Source of the DNA: Desulfovirgula sp.
GTDB lineage: Bacteria > Bacillota > Desulfotomaculia > Desulfotomaculales > Desulfovirgulaceae
DNA: 41,856 bases
Direction: 5' to 3'
NCBI GenBank assembly: GCA_020725525.1
Contig: DYEX01000042.1
Span: forward strand, 1-41,856
Positions 15,401-26,179 of this stretch are shown here, piece by piece (position 1 is the stretch's first letter; every line of letters begins with the position of its first letter). The notes under the pieces were generated by a model. The model made no database searches, had not been told where the DNA came from, and was given only the letters and a program-made list of their open reading frames with translations. Both the position numbers and the translations under genes were made by a program.

Positions 15401-16922
15401 CGCCGGCTACCGCCGCGGCCATACTGGTTCCCTGAAGGCGGGTATACTGCGGGTTGGCGGAGAAATTTCCCTTCACCAGGGGGGAACGGGCCGAAACAAT
15501 ACCCGTCCCCGGTGCCACCAGGTCAGGGCGGATACGCCCGTCTTTGGCCGGCCCCCGGCTGGAAAAGGAGGCCACTTCCCCCGCATTGTCGCTGGCAGGG
15601 CCGAAGGAGGGGCGCACACTTTCGCTGGCCCCCACCACCAGGGCGTTCTTGCTGTTGGCCTCGGCGGTGATGGTCCCGGTCCCCGGCCCGGAGTTGCCCG
15701 CGCCGAAGATAACCAGAAAGTCCGGGTTTTGCCGCACAAAGCTGTCCGTCTGGGCGGCACTGCTCAGGTAGGCGTTCACGGGAATGCCCCAGCCGTCCAC
15801 GTGAATGCGGGCGGCCGCCGCGTAGGCCGGGCGGAACAGGGCCGCCAGGTCCGCCGGGGGATCGATCTTCCCCTCTTTATTGAGGATGCCCTGAAAATAA
15901 AGGCTGGCCCCCGGGGCCATCCCGGCAAACTGCCCCCCGGAAGCGGCACCGGTGCCTGCTATGGTGGCCGCCATGTGGGTGCCGTGCCCCACCGGGTCAT
16001 CGGCCCTGGCACGGCCGGACCAGGACTTGAGCATGATTACCTTTGGTTTTTGCCCCGGTGTATCTTTCAAGTCGGGGTGCAGGTTCTCCAGGTCCCCGCT
16101 TCCCAACCCGCTGTCGGCCATGGCCACCACCTGCCCGGTGCCGTTTAAACCGCCGGGGGCGACAAACCCCGGAGCCTGCAGGGGGCTTGCGCCCACTATG
16201 CCGGCCGCCCGGTCGTTTAAGAAGCACGGGGGAGTGTATGGTTCGATGTGCAGCACCAGGGGAGAGGAGGCCATCCCGGGCAGTTCGCCTTTGGGCAGGC
16301 GCGCCCGCAGCACGCTCCCCTCTTCATCCAGCCCCCGCAGCACCTCCCCCCCGCCGGCTATCACCAGTGCGGCCAGGCCATCCTTGTCCCGGGGGTGAAA
16401 GACCACCAGGTTGACGGTAATCCGGTCGTCCCCGGAAGCACCGGCGTCCGGTGCGGGAGCAGGTTTCGCCGCACCTTTAGCGGGGGTTTCTGCAGCTTCC
16501 TTTTCCTTAGCGTACAAGCCGGCCTGCACCAGGGTTTTCAACTTTTCCTCCGGCGCGTACGGCTTTACTTCCTTTATAAAAGGCAATGCCGCCAGGTCCT
16601 TCACCCGTTTTGCGGAACAGCGCACCAGAAGTGATCCGCCGCCGGTGAAATCGCCCACTTCGGCCAGCCGGCGCAGTTGCTCCAGTTCAGCCGGCTGCAG
16701 GTACCGGGAAAGGTATAGAGAATACAGGCCCCGGTCGTCCGGGCCGGCGTCGATGACCTGTTCATCCCTGCCGCCGCCGGGAAGGACACCCGGTGCGCCG
16801 GCATCGGCCCGGTTTTTTGCCTCCTGCCCGCCCGGCAGGATAAAAGCAAAGAGAAGGCCAATCCCCGCGGCCAGCAAAAGAAAAGCCGCCGGCAGACGGT
16901 AACGCTGAAACCATTTACGCAT
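12405..16922 (-). CDS. Giant SLH-anchored S8 subtilase with tandem beta-barrel repeats
   Basis: 1505 residues from an ATG at 16922 with GGAGA 7 bases upstream. Residues 10-30 are a signal or anchor helix. The triad is Asp270 (MADSGLG), His313 (GHGTHMAA) and Ser500 (QGTSMAAA), with Asn410 (FGAGN). Residues about 560-690 are a P-like beta sandwich (VNDLDLVVVGPDG). Residues about 800-1115 hold repeats of about 70 residues, each with a PG-x-x-V motif (IPPGVRLWA, LAPGMKVRLML, IAPGDHVCLIL, LLPGEWVRVTL, LLPGEEVEFTI). SLH domains lie at about 1217-1266, 1335-1383 and 1450-1500, split by long Gly/Ser/Pro linkers. A wall-bound extracellular protease. Unlike the first subtilase, its catalytic domain has no big insert. 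The N-terminal 30-250 region may be a prodomain. Confidence 0.92.
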   Translation of the reverse strand: MRKWFQRYRLPAAFLLLAAGIGLLFAFILPGGQEAKNRADAGAPGVLPGGGRDEQVIDAGPDDRGLYSLYLSRYLQPAELEQLRRLAEVGDFTGGGSLLVRCSAKRVKDLAALPFIKEVKPYAPEEKLKTLVQAGLYAKEKEAAETPAKGAAKPAPAPDAGASGDDRITVNLVVFHPRDKDGLAALVIAGGGEVLRGLDEEGSVLRARLPKGELPGMASSPLVLHIEPYTPPCFLNDRAAGIVGASPLQAPGFVAPGGLNGTGQVVAMADSGLGSGDLENLHPDLKDTPGQKPKVIMLKSWSGRARADDPVGHGTHMAATIAGTGAASGGQFAGMAPGASLYFQGILNKEGKIDPPADLAALFRPAYAAAARIHVDGWGIPVNAYLSSAAQTDSFVRQNPDFLVIFGAGNSGPGTGTITAEANSKNALVVGASESVRPSFGPASDNAGEVASFSSRGPAKDGRIRPDLVAPGTGIVSARSPLVKGNFSANPQYTRLQGTSMAAAVAGGAAALLRQHFQQQGLKAPSAALLKAALINGAAPVGGEGAGFGRLDLTATVLGLQEKTFLYADESAPLAAGDSKTYRFAVEDTTRPFKATLAWTDPPAEPGADRALVNDLDLVVVGPDGREYLGNDKGGGRRDDRNNVEQVLIPHPARGTYTIIVRGTDVRRGAKPGTAPGQDYALVYGQPLAKKVIAAADEKSRQVRFTDGTTAVFPEQGRIVLGSKTPPWTIDHALPGAEAYVDEGNRILYIVGSVWRQNAVELLPLASGTLLQEASPRAREGGFYLDRRAESPLWVNDRPAGMRDIPPGVRLWASINPTTQMAWRAWAWFREEEGIIDRVDEEHGQIYLLGRQQPYRLAAGAACAFDDRLASASPEDLPYGYPVDGDLSQLAPGMKVRLMLSPGQDEVVYLAVQRTLAVGTVEEMDPGRSWLKLQGAGRYRLMPGLPVTLDGRAASPGGIAPGDHVCLILAGDQAISIDVHRQVIYGQVVFYKEESKSILLVDSQNKMRSLAITPSTLFFRWGRPNEPSSLLPGEWVRVTLSGGAKSVLRVDVAEVAAGGSARLAGLDPGGGVVSFSGGQEGRLSSRTLITKNGYPVDVEDLLPGEEVEFTILSGIQGKTGVVAAIKARSRDGVPAPSLQATCRPEDNGFVVKGRTSAGKIYIYPREGRPVLAAPDGRGYFEARLPRNAGDTILLVAVDRRNGGVAGEYLTVPLEALFSDLQGHWARKEIGELAQLGLVGGYPGGKFHPEKAVTRAEFTLMLVRVLGWDGGIAGSLGNGKGPAVASNTVGPVNQGSAIEAEPPPASKLPSSSGNVPAHGPGNGNDGRAANSAPSDLPSWAEKGIREAILRGIVSGYPDGTFKPDRPVNRAEAATILARVLQVTGLVGEGGEAGSIGVERHIQNTGTSTAHGGASGGTGDAASGVRLRPPAAAGGSGDPAMGGTGSLPPYRDWNAVPGWARPSVTLVTEAQLMVGYPDGRFAPVEPLTRAQAAVIAWRLRALITASS

Positions 16923-17256
16923 AATCCGGTCTCCTTAAAAAGAGCAGGGCTCATTTCCTGTTCCTGACTGAAATGAAAGTTCTACAAGAAAATGGACTTT
17001 CCTGCCGGTACGGGTAAAAACTTAAATTTCTTAACTATCTCTTAATAACCGGTCCCCCCTCTCACCCTGACCTCCCAACATATAGACGTTTTTAACCGGC
17101 AAAAGGTTTCCATCCGGCACGGCTCTGGACAAAAAAATTTCATCCACATTTACTTCGACACAAATTGCCAATTGAAAGAGGGGCTGATGTCGTTTATAAT
17201 CCAGGGCGTCTGTTAACTTTTCAGGCCGCCATTTTCCGTGGAAAATGACGGCCTGT
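16923..17256 (-). other. Intergenic region upstream of the second subtilase
   Basis: 334 bases with no convincing gene. It starts (minus direction) with the hairpin at 17222-17255 and ends with the ribosome site GGAGA of the subtilase. One minus frame reads through into LFQLAICVEVNVDEIFLS and VKNVYMLGGQGERGD, but has no start of its own and no recognised family. I found no good SigA or ECF promoter. Confidence 0.35.
17222..17255 (-). terminator. Long perfect-stem hairpin after the second Uma2 gene
   Basis: A 15-base stem with one G-T pair and a four-base loop (CAGGCCG... pairs with ...CGGCCTG) lies one base after the TAA of the Uma2 gene. No T-run follows on the minus strand (AAAAG instead); on the plus side TTTAT follows. 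It probably ends or protects the Uma2 transcript. Confidence 0.6.
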
Positions 17257-17820
17257 TTATGCCCAAACCTTTTCCAGTTCCACCACCAGGCCGGGAAAGA
17301 GTTCCGGGGTAAATTGAGCGTTTTGCTCCCAGCGGCGCACCGGCATGTAAATACCCCGCTCCAGGCGAAATTCGTCCAGCGTCCTTCCCTCCGGGTCCAC
17401 CACCCAGTAGTAGGGTACGCCGTAGCGCGCGTAAACCTGGGCTTTCGTAACCTGATCAACGCCTGATGTGGATGGGGAGAGAATCTCCACTACCAGATCG
17501 GGGGCGCCGGCAATATTTTTTTCAGTGATCACATTTTGCCTTTCCCGGGAAACATAAAGGAGATCGGGTTGGGTGACGCTGATGTTGCTGAAAACCACGT
17601 CCAGCGGGGCGAAAAAAAACTCTCCCAGGTTATTTTCCGTAACATGGGCATGTAAAATGAAGTGCAGGTTGCGGGAGACCCGCTGGTGGCGGGTGGTGGG
17701 CGAGGGCGTCACATGCAGCACCCCTTCCAGGATCTCGTAGCGTTTCCCGTCGTCGGGCAACTGCAGGTAATCGTCGTAAGTAAGGATTATCTCCCCCGCC
17801 GGAGGTACGGGCAGGCTCAC
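17257..17820 (-). CDS. Uma2 family (DUF820) PD-(D/E)XK nuclease-like protein, copy 2
   Basis: 187 residues from a GTG at 17820, with AAGGAGAG about 8 bases upstream. It has the family pattern TYDDYLQLPDDGKRYEILEG, a Pro-Asp pair (VTQPDLLYV), PDLVVEILSPSTSGVDQVTK and PYYWVVDPEGRTLDEF, ending PGLVVELEKVW. All predicted nuclease-core residues are present. It has its own strong SigA promoter and a hairpin right after its stop, so it is a one-gene unit. Cellular role unknown. Confidence 0.88.
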   Translation of the reverse strand: MSLPVPPAGEIILTYDDYLQLPDDGKRYEILEGVLHVTPSPTTRHQRVSRNLHFILHAHVTENNLGEFFFAPLDVVFSNISVTQPDLLYVSRERQNVITEKNIAGAPDLVVEILSPSTSGVDQVTKAQVYARYGVPYYWVVDPEGRTLDEFRLERGIYMPVRRWEQNAQFTPELFPGLVVELEKVWA

Positions 17821-17862
17821 GGCGATCTCTCCTTCCGGCAGCCGTTTATTTTTATTTATGAT

Positions 17863-17891
17863 ATTTTACGATTATCCACCCAGCCTGTCAA
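17863..17891 (-). promoter_or_regulatory. SigA-type promoter of Uma2 copy 2
   Basis: On the minus strand TTGACA (17891-17886) is followed after exactly 17 bases by TAAAAT (17868-17863). This places the start of transcription near 17856, about 35 bases before the GTG at 17820. Confidence 0.82.
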
Positions 17892-18032
17892 ACCAACTCC
17901 CTTGCGGGTTCTATCAAGATACAGTTAGGTAACTCTTTACTCGCCTGCCGTTTTATCCGCTGTTAGTAGCGTTGAATGCACGGTCCCCCTCCGGCGGGAC
18001 GACCACCAGCTTCCCGGCCTGCGATTGCCCAC

Positions 18033-19076
18033 CTAACCTATCTTCTTCATGCTCAACAGCCGCTTTTTGCGTTGAGAGTTGGCGCTGAGGACGTTTAACA
18101 TGGAGAGCGCCCGGCCCGTTCCCAGGGCCACACAGGAGAGGGGGTCTTCGGCTATATGTACCGGCACGCCCGTCTCCCGGCTCAGCAGGGTGTCGATGCC
18201 GTGCAGCAGCGCCCCGCCTCCCGTCAGGACGATGCCCTTGTCCACTATGTCCGCGGCCAGTTCCGGGGGGGTGCGCTCCAGCACTTCTTTCACGGCACCC
18301 ACCACCGCATCCAGGCCCTCCGAAATGGCCTCGTGAACCTGGTGGGTGGTGATTGTTACCGCCCGGGGGAGGCCGGAAACCAGGTCCCGGCCGCGGATTT
18401 CCATTTCCCGCCGGGGTGCATTCCCGGGATCGGCACTGCCGATATTGATCTTGATCTCCTCACCGCTGCGCTCCCCGATGGCCAGGTTAAACACCCGGCG
18501 CACATAGCGCACAATGGCCTCATCAAACCTGTCTCCACCCATCCGCAGGGACTGGCTGCATACCACCCCGCCCAGGGATAGCACGGCCACATCGGTGGTA
18601 CCACCGCCGATATCCACCACCATGGTCCCGGTGGGTTCGGAAATATCCAGCCCTGCTCCTAAAGCCGCCGCCAGTGGCTCCTCGATAACGTAGGCCTGCC
18701 GGGCGCCGGCCTGGATGGCCGCCTGGCGCACAGCCCGCTCTTCCACACTGGTCACGCCGGAGGGGATGCAGACCATTACCCGGGGGCGGAAAAGGCCTCT
18801 TTTTCCGCCGGCCCGGCTGATAAAGTAGCGCAGCATTTTTTCCGTCACGTCATAGTCGGCAATAACGCCGTCGCGTAAAGGACGGGTGGCCACAATGTTG
18901 CCGGGGGTGCGGCCCAGCATGCGCCGGGCCTCGGAACCCACCGCAATGACCTGAGCGTTTTCTTTGTTTATAGCCACCACCGAGGGTTCCCGCAGGACAA
19001 TGCCTTTTCCCTTTACATAAACCAGTACGTTGGCCGTACCCAGATCGATGCCGATATCGTTGTTTAAGCCGAGCAT
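18033..19076 (-). CDS. mbl: MreB/Mbl family actin-like cell-shape protein
   Basis: 347 residues from an ATG at 19076, chosen over an in-frame start 10 codons upstream because AAGGAGAA lies 9 bases before it. It has the actin-fold ATP motifs: phosphate-1 [30 protein letters not shown], phosphate-2 [18 protein letters not shown], and the adenosine site [13 protein letters not shown]. MreB-type filaments line the membrane and guide side-wall synthesis. Mbl is chosen over MreB because it directly follows spoIIID, as in Bacillus, and no mreCD genes are near. It ends LLSMKKIG; the region beyond has no gene until the Uma2 gene. Confidence 0.93.
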   Translation of the reverse strand: MLGLNNDIGIDLGTANVLVYVKGKGIVLREPSVVAINKENAQVIAVGSEARRMLGRTPGNIVATRPLRDGVIADYDVTEKMLRYFISRAGGKRGLFRPRVMVCIPSGVTSVEERAVRQAAIQAGARQAYVIEEPLAAALGAGLDISEPTGTMVVDIGGGTTDVAVLSLGGVVCSQSLRMGGDRFDEAIVRYVRRVFNLAIGERSGEEIKINIGSADPGNAPRREMEIRGRDLVSGLPRAVTITTHQVHEAISEGLDAVVGAVKEVLERTPPELAADIVDKGIVLTGGGALLHGIDTLLSRETGVPVHIAEDPLSCVALGTGRALSMLNVLSANSQRKKRLLSMKKIG

Positions 19077-19238
19077 GGGGCGGTTCTCCTTTCTTGCTTC
19101 AGCCACGTGATTGACTAAAAGGCCTGCCCGGCCTGTCCCCCTTATACAGGGCCGGGGGTGGAGTCTTTATTTCCCGGCAGGCATGTGTGGTAAGCTTCTA
19201 CATATTCAGCCAAATTCCTCTAGCCCGGCTTAAAAATT

Positions 19239-19487
19239 TTATGTTTCCCTGTATTTTTTCCGGGTTGCCTCCCCTCCCCGTATATGCCGCTCGGCCTTAT
19301 TTTGTTCCAGTACGGCCCTTACTTCTTGAGCCAGTTTTTTATTTAACGAGGGCAGCCTTTCGGTCATATCTTTATGCACGGTACTTTTACTCACTTGAAA
19401 TACCTGTGCAGCCCGGCGCACGGTGGCCCTGGTTTCCAGGATATAGGCGCAAATCTCCAGCACCCTTTTCTGGATGTATTCCTGCAT
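19239..19487 (-). CDS. spoIIID: SpoIIID, mother-cell sporulation transcription regulator
   Basis: 82 residues from an ATG at 19487, with GGGAGG 7 bases upstream; the longer open frame to 19586 would run through the promoter and repeat region. It matches SpoIIID along its full length: MQEYIQKRVLEICAYILE, the helix-turn-helix TVRRAAQVFQVSKSTVHKDM, ERLPSLNKKLAQEVRAVL and a basic tail HIRGGEATRKKY. SpoIIID acts after SigE in the mother cell, turning on and off many sporulation genes. It sits between the spoIIQ-like gene and mbl, the standard Firmicute order. Confidence 0.96.
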   Translation of the reverse strand: MQEYIQKRVLEICAYILETRATVRRAAQVFQVSKSTVHKDMTERLPSLNKKLAQEVRAVLEQNKAERHIRGGEATRKKYRET

Positions 19488-19520
19488 TGCCCTACCTCCC
19501 CGGCTTGGTACCTGATAGAA

Positions 19521-19549
19521 TATATATGCGCCGGGAGCAGGTAAATTGC
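19521..19549 (-). promoter_or_regulatory. Candidate SigE promoter of spoIIID
   Basis: On the minus strand GCAATTT (19549-19543) and CATATATA (19528-19521) are 14 bases apart, a partial match to the SigE boxes (GTATATT-like and CATACAAT-like). It would start transcription about 30 bases before the ATG at 19487. spoIIID is a known SigE target; this match is only fair. Confidence 0.4.
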
Positions 19550-19558
19550 CAAAAACCC

Positions 19559-19591
19559 CAGCACTCACCCAGCACTCACCCAGCACTCACC
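19559..19591. repeat. Three perfect tandem copies of an 11-base unit
   Basis: CAGCACTCACC occurs three times without change at 19559-19569, 19570-19580 and 19581-19591, one helical turn apart, just upstream of the candidate spoIIID promoter. Position suits a regulator-binding array. Confidence 0.9.
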
Positions 19592-19595
19592 GGTT

Positions 19596-19739
19596 CCAGG
19601 TACCTGCGCAGGGACTAAAGCCACATATGGTTAGCAGTTACTATAGAGAACCCGGTTGCTGTGAGTGCCGGGTACCTGTGCAGGGAATGAAACTACATAT
19701 CGGTAATCATTCCACCAGTGAGCGCCGGGTTGCTGCCTG
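19596..19739. repeat. Imperfect 72-base direct repeat, two copies
   Basis: 19596-19667 and 19668-19739 align end to end: each begins CC(A/G)GGTACCTG(C/T)GCAGGGA, then has ACATAT with GGTTA/GGTAA, and ends near CCGGTTGCTG or CCGGGTTGCTG. The GGTACC core also appears at about 19507 and 19765. The repeats fill the space between the spoIIQ-like gene and spoIIID. Confidence 0.75.
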
Positions 19740-19744
19740 GGGTG

Positions 19745-20473
19745 TTACCGGTGGATGTTTTCCACCAGGTACCCGGCCGGGTTCCGGGCGGCGCCGTCTT
19801 TGAGCAGGGTAAATTCCAGTACTTTCCCGGACCCGGGCAGGGTGCCCAGGGGAGCCCGGGCGCTCAGGTGCTGCCCGGCCTTAACCTGCACTTCTCCCAG
19901 GCCCCGGTAAACCGTCTGCCAGCCATGACCGTGGTCGATGGTCACGGTATAGCTCAGGGGCACCGGGTTGCTTGCTTCCGTGACGCCTGGCTCTTCCGGT
20001 CTGCCGACGGCCGCCCCCGGCTGCACTGCTTTAACCGTCCCCGGCGCTGCCGATTTGACCAGGGCGCCGGCAGACGCACCAAATTCCACTGATTCGTTAA
20101 ATCGATAATCACCGTAGACCTGCGAATAGCCCCTCCCGTAAGCCCGGACAATCTCACCATCAACCGGGGCGTAAATCTTAATGCGGCCGCTACCATCCTC
20201 CCCCATTTCTTTTCCGTCAGCTGGTTGAGAAAAATCCGCAGTCCGGGAGTGCATCAATTGCACTCCCCGGTCTGTTCCTGGAGCCGGGGCCGGAACCGGA
20301 CCTGCGGGCTGCCAGGTGCTCAACACGGCCCAGAGCAAAACCATAATCAGGGCCACAACCACGGTGCTTACCACCGCATAGCGCAGCCAGTTGCCCAATA
20401 GCCACCGGCGCAGCCACCGGCGGTATTTTTCCACCAGGTCTTGTTCGGAAAGACGTTTACCAAACGGCCACAA
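19745..20473 (-). CDS. spoIIQ: SpoIIQ-like M23-family (LytM) protein
   Basis: 242 residues from a TTG at 20473 with GGGAG 8 bases upstream; a TTG at 20491 would add six. A short basic cytoplasmic part (residues 1-35) is followed by one membrane helix (about 34-55), a Pro-rich linker, and a LytM-type beta domain (about 95-240; APVDGEIVRAYGRGYS, IDHGHGWQTVYRGL). In active M23 peptidases the zinc ligands are H-x(n)-D and HxH; here only fragments remain, as in SpoIIQ, so it is probably non-catalytic. In the forespore SpoIIQ binds SpoIIIAH across the septum in the channel to the mother cell. It lies after spoIID and before spoIIID. Confidence 0.82.
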   Translation of the reverse strand: MWPFGKRLSEQDLVEKYRRWLRRWLLGNWLRYAVVSTVVVALIMVLLWAVLSTWQPAGPVPAPAPGTDRGVQLMHSRTADFSQPADGKEMGEDGSGRIKIYAPVDGEIVRAYGRGYSQVYGDYRFNESVEFGASAGALVKSAAPGTVKAVQPGAAVGRPEEPGVTEASNPVPLSYTVTIDHGHGWQTVYRGLGEVQVKAGQHLSARAPLGTLPGSGKVLEFTLLKDGAARNPAGYLVENIHR

Positions 20474-20533
20474 TGTAATCACTCCCGGCAAAAGCTTTAC
20501 AAAGCTTTTAGAAGTATTGTGACCACCTGTTCA

Positions 20534-21511
20534 TTAATTTATTCGGGTGATTTCCACCCCGGTGTAGTAATGCTTCAGTATGCGGTCAAAGGTATAGCCG
20601 TGCTCGGCCAGACCCTTTGCCCCGTACTGACATAGTCCCACGGCATGACCGTAACCCCGGGTGGTGATCTCCACCCGGTTACCCTTTAAAGCCATGGTAA
20701 AATCGATGGAGCGCAGGCCCAGGCGGTCCCGCACCACCGTAGCCGCCACTTTTTTCTCCCCAATGCGCACCGTTTTGGGACGGCCGGCGGGAGTGCGTTC
20801 CAGTACCTCGACGAGATCTTTTTCTCCATTGCCGGGATGACCACTGGCGGCAACTGGCACGACTTCCAGGTTCACTCCCAGGGCCCGGTCCACCTGGGCC
20901 AGCGGAAGGCTCACCGTCCGCACGGGTTCCGGATCGGCGTCGTAGGGGCAGGGCACCCCCACCAGGTAGGGCAGATCCGCCGCCCACACTGCCGAGGCGC
21001 TTTCCGTTCCCCGCCCGCCGCAGGAAGCATGGTAGGCAGCTTCAATGAGCTGCCCCTCATAGGTCAGGACCAATCCCTTCGTTTCATCGACCGCTTTTTT
21101 GATCTTATAGTAGTATTCATAGTAACGGAGGGTCCCCCAGCGCCGGCGCATCTCCTCCCGGGAAATCCAGGCCTGGCCGTGGGTGTGGTCGTCACAGACG
21201 TCGGCCCCGGGATGCTCGCTATTTATTATCCCCCCGGCGGTCAGCCGGCGCACAATATAGGTGCGGGCGGCCACCGCCTGGGCCTTGAGGGCCTCCAGGG
21301 GAAAGGCTGCCGGCATCTCGGCGGCAACCACCCCGGTGATATATTCTTCCAGGGGGAGTTCCACTATCCGGCCGGTACTGTGGACATAAAGGCGCACCCG
21401 GGTTTCCCGTTCCTGGATCCGTACCGGGGAAAGGTAATTGACCAGCACGGGCAGCCCCAGGGTGAGGGACAGCACCACGCAGATCAAGCCCAGCAACAGC
21501 CTGCGCACCAT
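20534..21511 (-). CDS. spoIID: SpoIID, lytic transglycosylase of engulfment
   Basis: 325 residues from an ATG at 21511 preceded by GGGGAGGTGAA. A membrane helix (about residues 3-24) anchors a SpoIID domain: LPLEEYITGVVAAEMPAAF with the catalytic Glu at about residue 68, LKAQAVAARTYIV, THGQAW, YHASCGGRGTESASAVW and the closing GYGHAVGLCQYGAKGLA. SpoIID cuts peptidoglycan glycan strands in the mother cell so that it can engulf the forespore. The key Glu, the Cys-rich zinc-site region and the C-terminal GHAVGLCQYGA motif are all intact. It is followed by the spoIIQ-like gene. Confidence 0.95.
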   Translation of the reverse strand: MVRRLLLGLICVVLSLTLGLPVLVNYLSPVRIQERETRVRLYVHSTGRIVELPLEEYITGVVAAEMPAAFPLEALKAQAVAARTYIVRRLTAGGIINSEHPGADVCDDHTHGQAWISREEMRRRWGTLRYYEYYYKIKKAVDETKGLVLTYEGQLIEAAYHASCGGRGTESASAVWAADLPYLVGVPCPYDADPEPVRTVSLPLAQVDRALGVNLEVVPVAASGHPGNGEKDLVEVLERTPAGRPKTVRIGEKKVAATVVRDRLGLRSIDFTMALKGNRVEITTRGYGHAVGLCQYGAKGLAEHGYTFDRILKHYYTGVEITRIN

Positions 21512-21838
21512 TTCACCTCCCCTGTCCAATCAGTTCACCTGTTAATACGCGCCCCTGTAACGACCACCGCCTGGTTATCTACTTGAATTTATATGCTCCG
21601 GTTACAGCGGACATGCCTTCAGGATCCGGGCCGTACTTATCCCACATTGTTGCCCAAAAGTTTCCTGTTCATACCGGGCGGGCGTAATCATTCAGTAAAA
21701 CCGTTACCAACGGCACCATAGCAGGCCACTAAACATTTACAGGCGGGCAAAAAATAAAAGGTGGCAGAACTAACTGCCACCTATACCAAAGATGTTTATT
21801 CCTGTTCGCTCTGGGCAACGCCGTGCCTTTTGTAGTTC
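21512..21838 (-). other. Intergenic region between atpC and spoIID
   Basis: 327 bases. The part next to atpC holds the operon terminator at 21748-21781. The rest precedes spoIID and should hold its promoter, but I found no clear SigE or SigA boxes; GCATATA at about 21590 lacks a fitting -10. No gene-like frame is present. Confidence 0.45.
21748..21781 (-). terminator. Terminator of the ATP synthase operon
   Basis: On the minus strand GGTGGCAG pairs with CTGCCACC (arms 21774-21781 and 21760-21767, six-base loop) and is followed by TTTTATTTTTTG. It is 58 bases after the atpC stop. Confidence 0.9.
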
Positions 21839-22240
21839 TTAAGATATAGCCTTCAACCGGGCCATGGCGCGCTTTAAGGCCAGTTCGGCCCTGACCACGT
21901 CAATGTCGGGTGTTTTGGCTGCCAGCCGCTGTTCGGCCCTGGCTTTGGCCGCTTCGGCCCGCTCCCGGTCGATTTCGTCGTCCCGCTCTGCGGTACGGGC
22001 CAGGACGGTCACCCGGCTGTTCCGCACCTCCACAAATCCCCCGCTTATCGCCACTTTGAAGGTCCGGTTCTCCTCCTGAACCTTCATCACGCCGATCTTC
22101 AGGGCGCTAACCAGGGGAGCGTGCTCCGGCAGGAAGCCCAGTTCGCCTTCCACGCCCGGCACCACCACAAAGCGGACATCGCCGCTGTATACCTTGCGCT
22201 CGGGAGTGACAATTTCCAGGCGTTGGGTTTTTTCCGCCAT
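21839..22240 (-). CDS. atpC: ATP synthase epsilon subunit
   Basis: 133 residues from an ATG at 22240, 8 bases after AGGGAAG; a GTG at 22249 is a less likely start. N-terminal beta barrel (RLEIVTPERKVYSGDVRFVVVPGVEGELGFLPEHAPLVSAL, typical of F1 epsilon) and a C-terminal pair of helices (about 88-133; DEIDRERAEAAKARAEQRL). Epsilon sits on gamma at the foot of F1 and can block ATP hydrolysis. Last gene of the operon; begins one base after the atpD stop. Confidence 0.96.
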   Translation of the reverse strand: MAEKTQRLEIVTPERKVYSGDVRFVVVPGVEGELGFLPEHAPLVSALKIGVMKVQEENRTFKVAISGGFVEVRNSRVTVLARTAERDDEIDRERAEAAKARAEQRLAAKTPDIDVVRAELALKRAMARLKAIS

Positions 22241-22241
22241 T

Positions 22242-23648
<1,407 letters not shown>

Positions 23649-23702
23649 CTACTCCGTACCTCCTTCGCGCGAAGCTTAAGTTAGCCGGGGGAACGGTCAC
23701 AA

Positions 23703-24569
23703 TTATTCCAGGGCCGCCGCTCCGCCGACAATTTCGGATATTTCCTTGGTTATGGCGGCCTGGCGGGCCCGGTTCATGGACAGGGTCAGCCGGTCGATCA
23801 TATCCGCTGCGTTCTTGGTGGCGTTGTCCATGGCGGTCATGCGGGCGCTGTGCTCACTGGCCTTGGATTCCAGGAGACCGTGAAAGACCATATTTTCCAC
23901 GTACATGGGCAACAGCTCCGCCAGCACCGCTTCGGCGGAAGGCTCGAAGATATATTCCACCCTGCCGGGCTTTCCTTCCCCGTTTTCCTGTCCTTCGGGA
24001 GGCTCCACGGGCAGCAGTTTGACCACCCTGGGCCGCTGAACCAGCACGTTGACGAACTCGCTGTAGATCAGGTAAACGGCGTCAAATTCCCCCGCCGCGT
24101 ATTTATCCAGCAGGTAACGGGCAATTTCCTGGGCGTGGCTTAGTCTAATGGTTTCGCCCAGGCCGACGTACTGCTGAGCAATGTTATATCCCCGGCGGCG
24201 GAAATAGTCGCGGCCCTTGCGCCCCACACAAACCAGGCTCAGTTCGGCGTTAATGTTTTTTGTTTCCTGCACGGTCCTGCGGATCAGGTTGGCATTAAAA
24301 CCACCACACAGCCCCCGGTCGGCGGTAATGAGGACATAGGCCACCCTTTTAGGCTCCCGCACTTCCAGAAGGGGGTGTTTAACCCCGCCGGCGGCGGTAC
24401 CCACCCGGCCCAGGACATCCTTCATCCGGCGAGCGTAGGGCCTGGCTGACAGAACCTGCTCCTGGGCCCGGCGCATCTTGGCGGCGGAAACCGCCTTCAT
24501 GGCCTTGGTAATCTGCTGGGTGCTCTTGATACTCTTAATACGCCGCCGCAAATCCCGTAAACTTGGCAC
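23703..24569 (-). CDS. atpG: ATP synthase gamma subunit
   Basis: 288 residues from a GTG at 24569 with AGGTGGTG about 8 bases upstream. N-terminal helix [19 protein letters not shown] followed by [14 protein letters not shown], and C-terminal helix [18 protein letters not shown], together form the rotating coiled-coil shaft; the middle has the Rossmann-like core ([17 protein letters not shown]). It turns inside the alpha3beta3 ring and couples proton flow to ATP synthesis. Normal length and both conserved ends present. Confidence 0.97.
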   Translation of the reverse strand: MPSLRDLRRRIKSIKSTQQITKAMKAVSAAKMRRAQEQVLSARPYARRMKDVLGRVGTAAGGVKHPLLEVREPKRVAYVLITADRGLCGGFNANLIRRTVQETKNINAELSLVCVGRKGRDYFRRRGYNIAQQYVGLGETIRLSHAQEIARYLLDKYAAGEFDAVYLIYSEFVNVLVQRPRVVKLLPVEPPEGQENGEGKPGRVEYIFEPSAEAVLAELLPMYVENMVFHGLLESKASEHSARMTAMDNATKNAADMIDRLTLSMNRARQAAITKEISEIVGGAAALE

Positions 24570-24619
24570 TCTTTTTCACCACCTCGCGTCGCTACTACCG
24601 GAAGACCGGTAAGCGTTGA

Positions 24620-26179
<1,560 letters not shown>

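Noticed and set aside
16923-17040. ECF promoter before the second subtilase
   Set aside because: GAACTT occurs on the minus strand but no GTC or TCTAA box follows at 16-18 bases.
17031-17459. 142-codon minus-strand frame overlapping Uma2 copy 2
   Set aside because: Most of it is out of frame inside the Uma2 gene; the remaining 70 codons match no family I know and have no start.
19559-19739. 11-base and 72-base repeats as a CRISPR array
   Set aside because: There are no unique spacers of regular length and no cas genes in the window.
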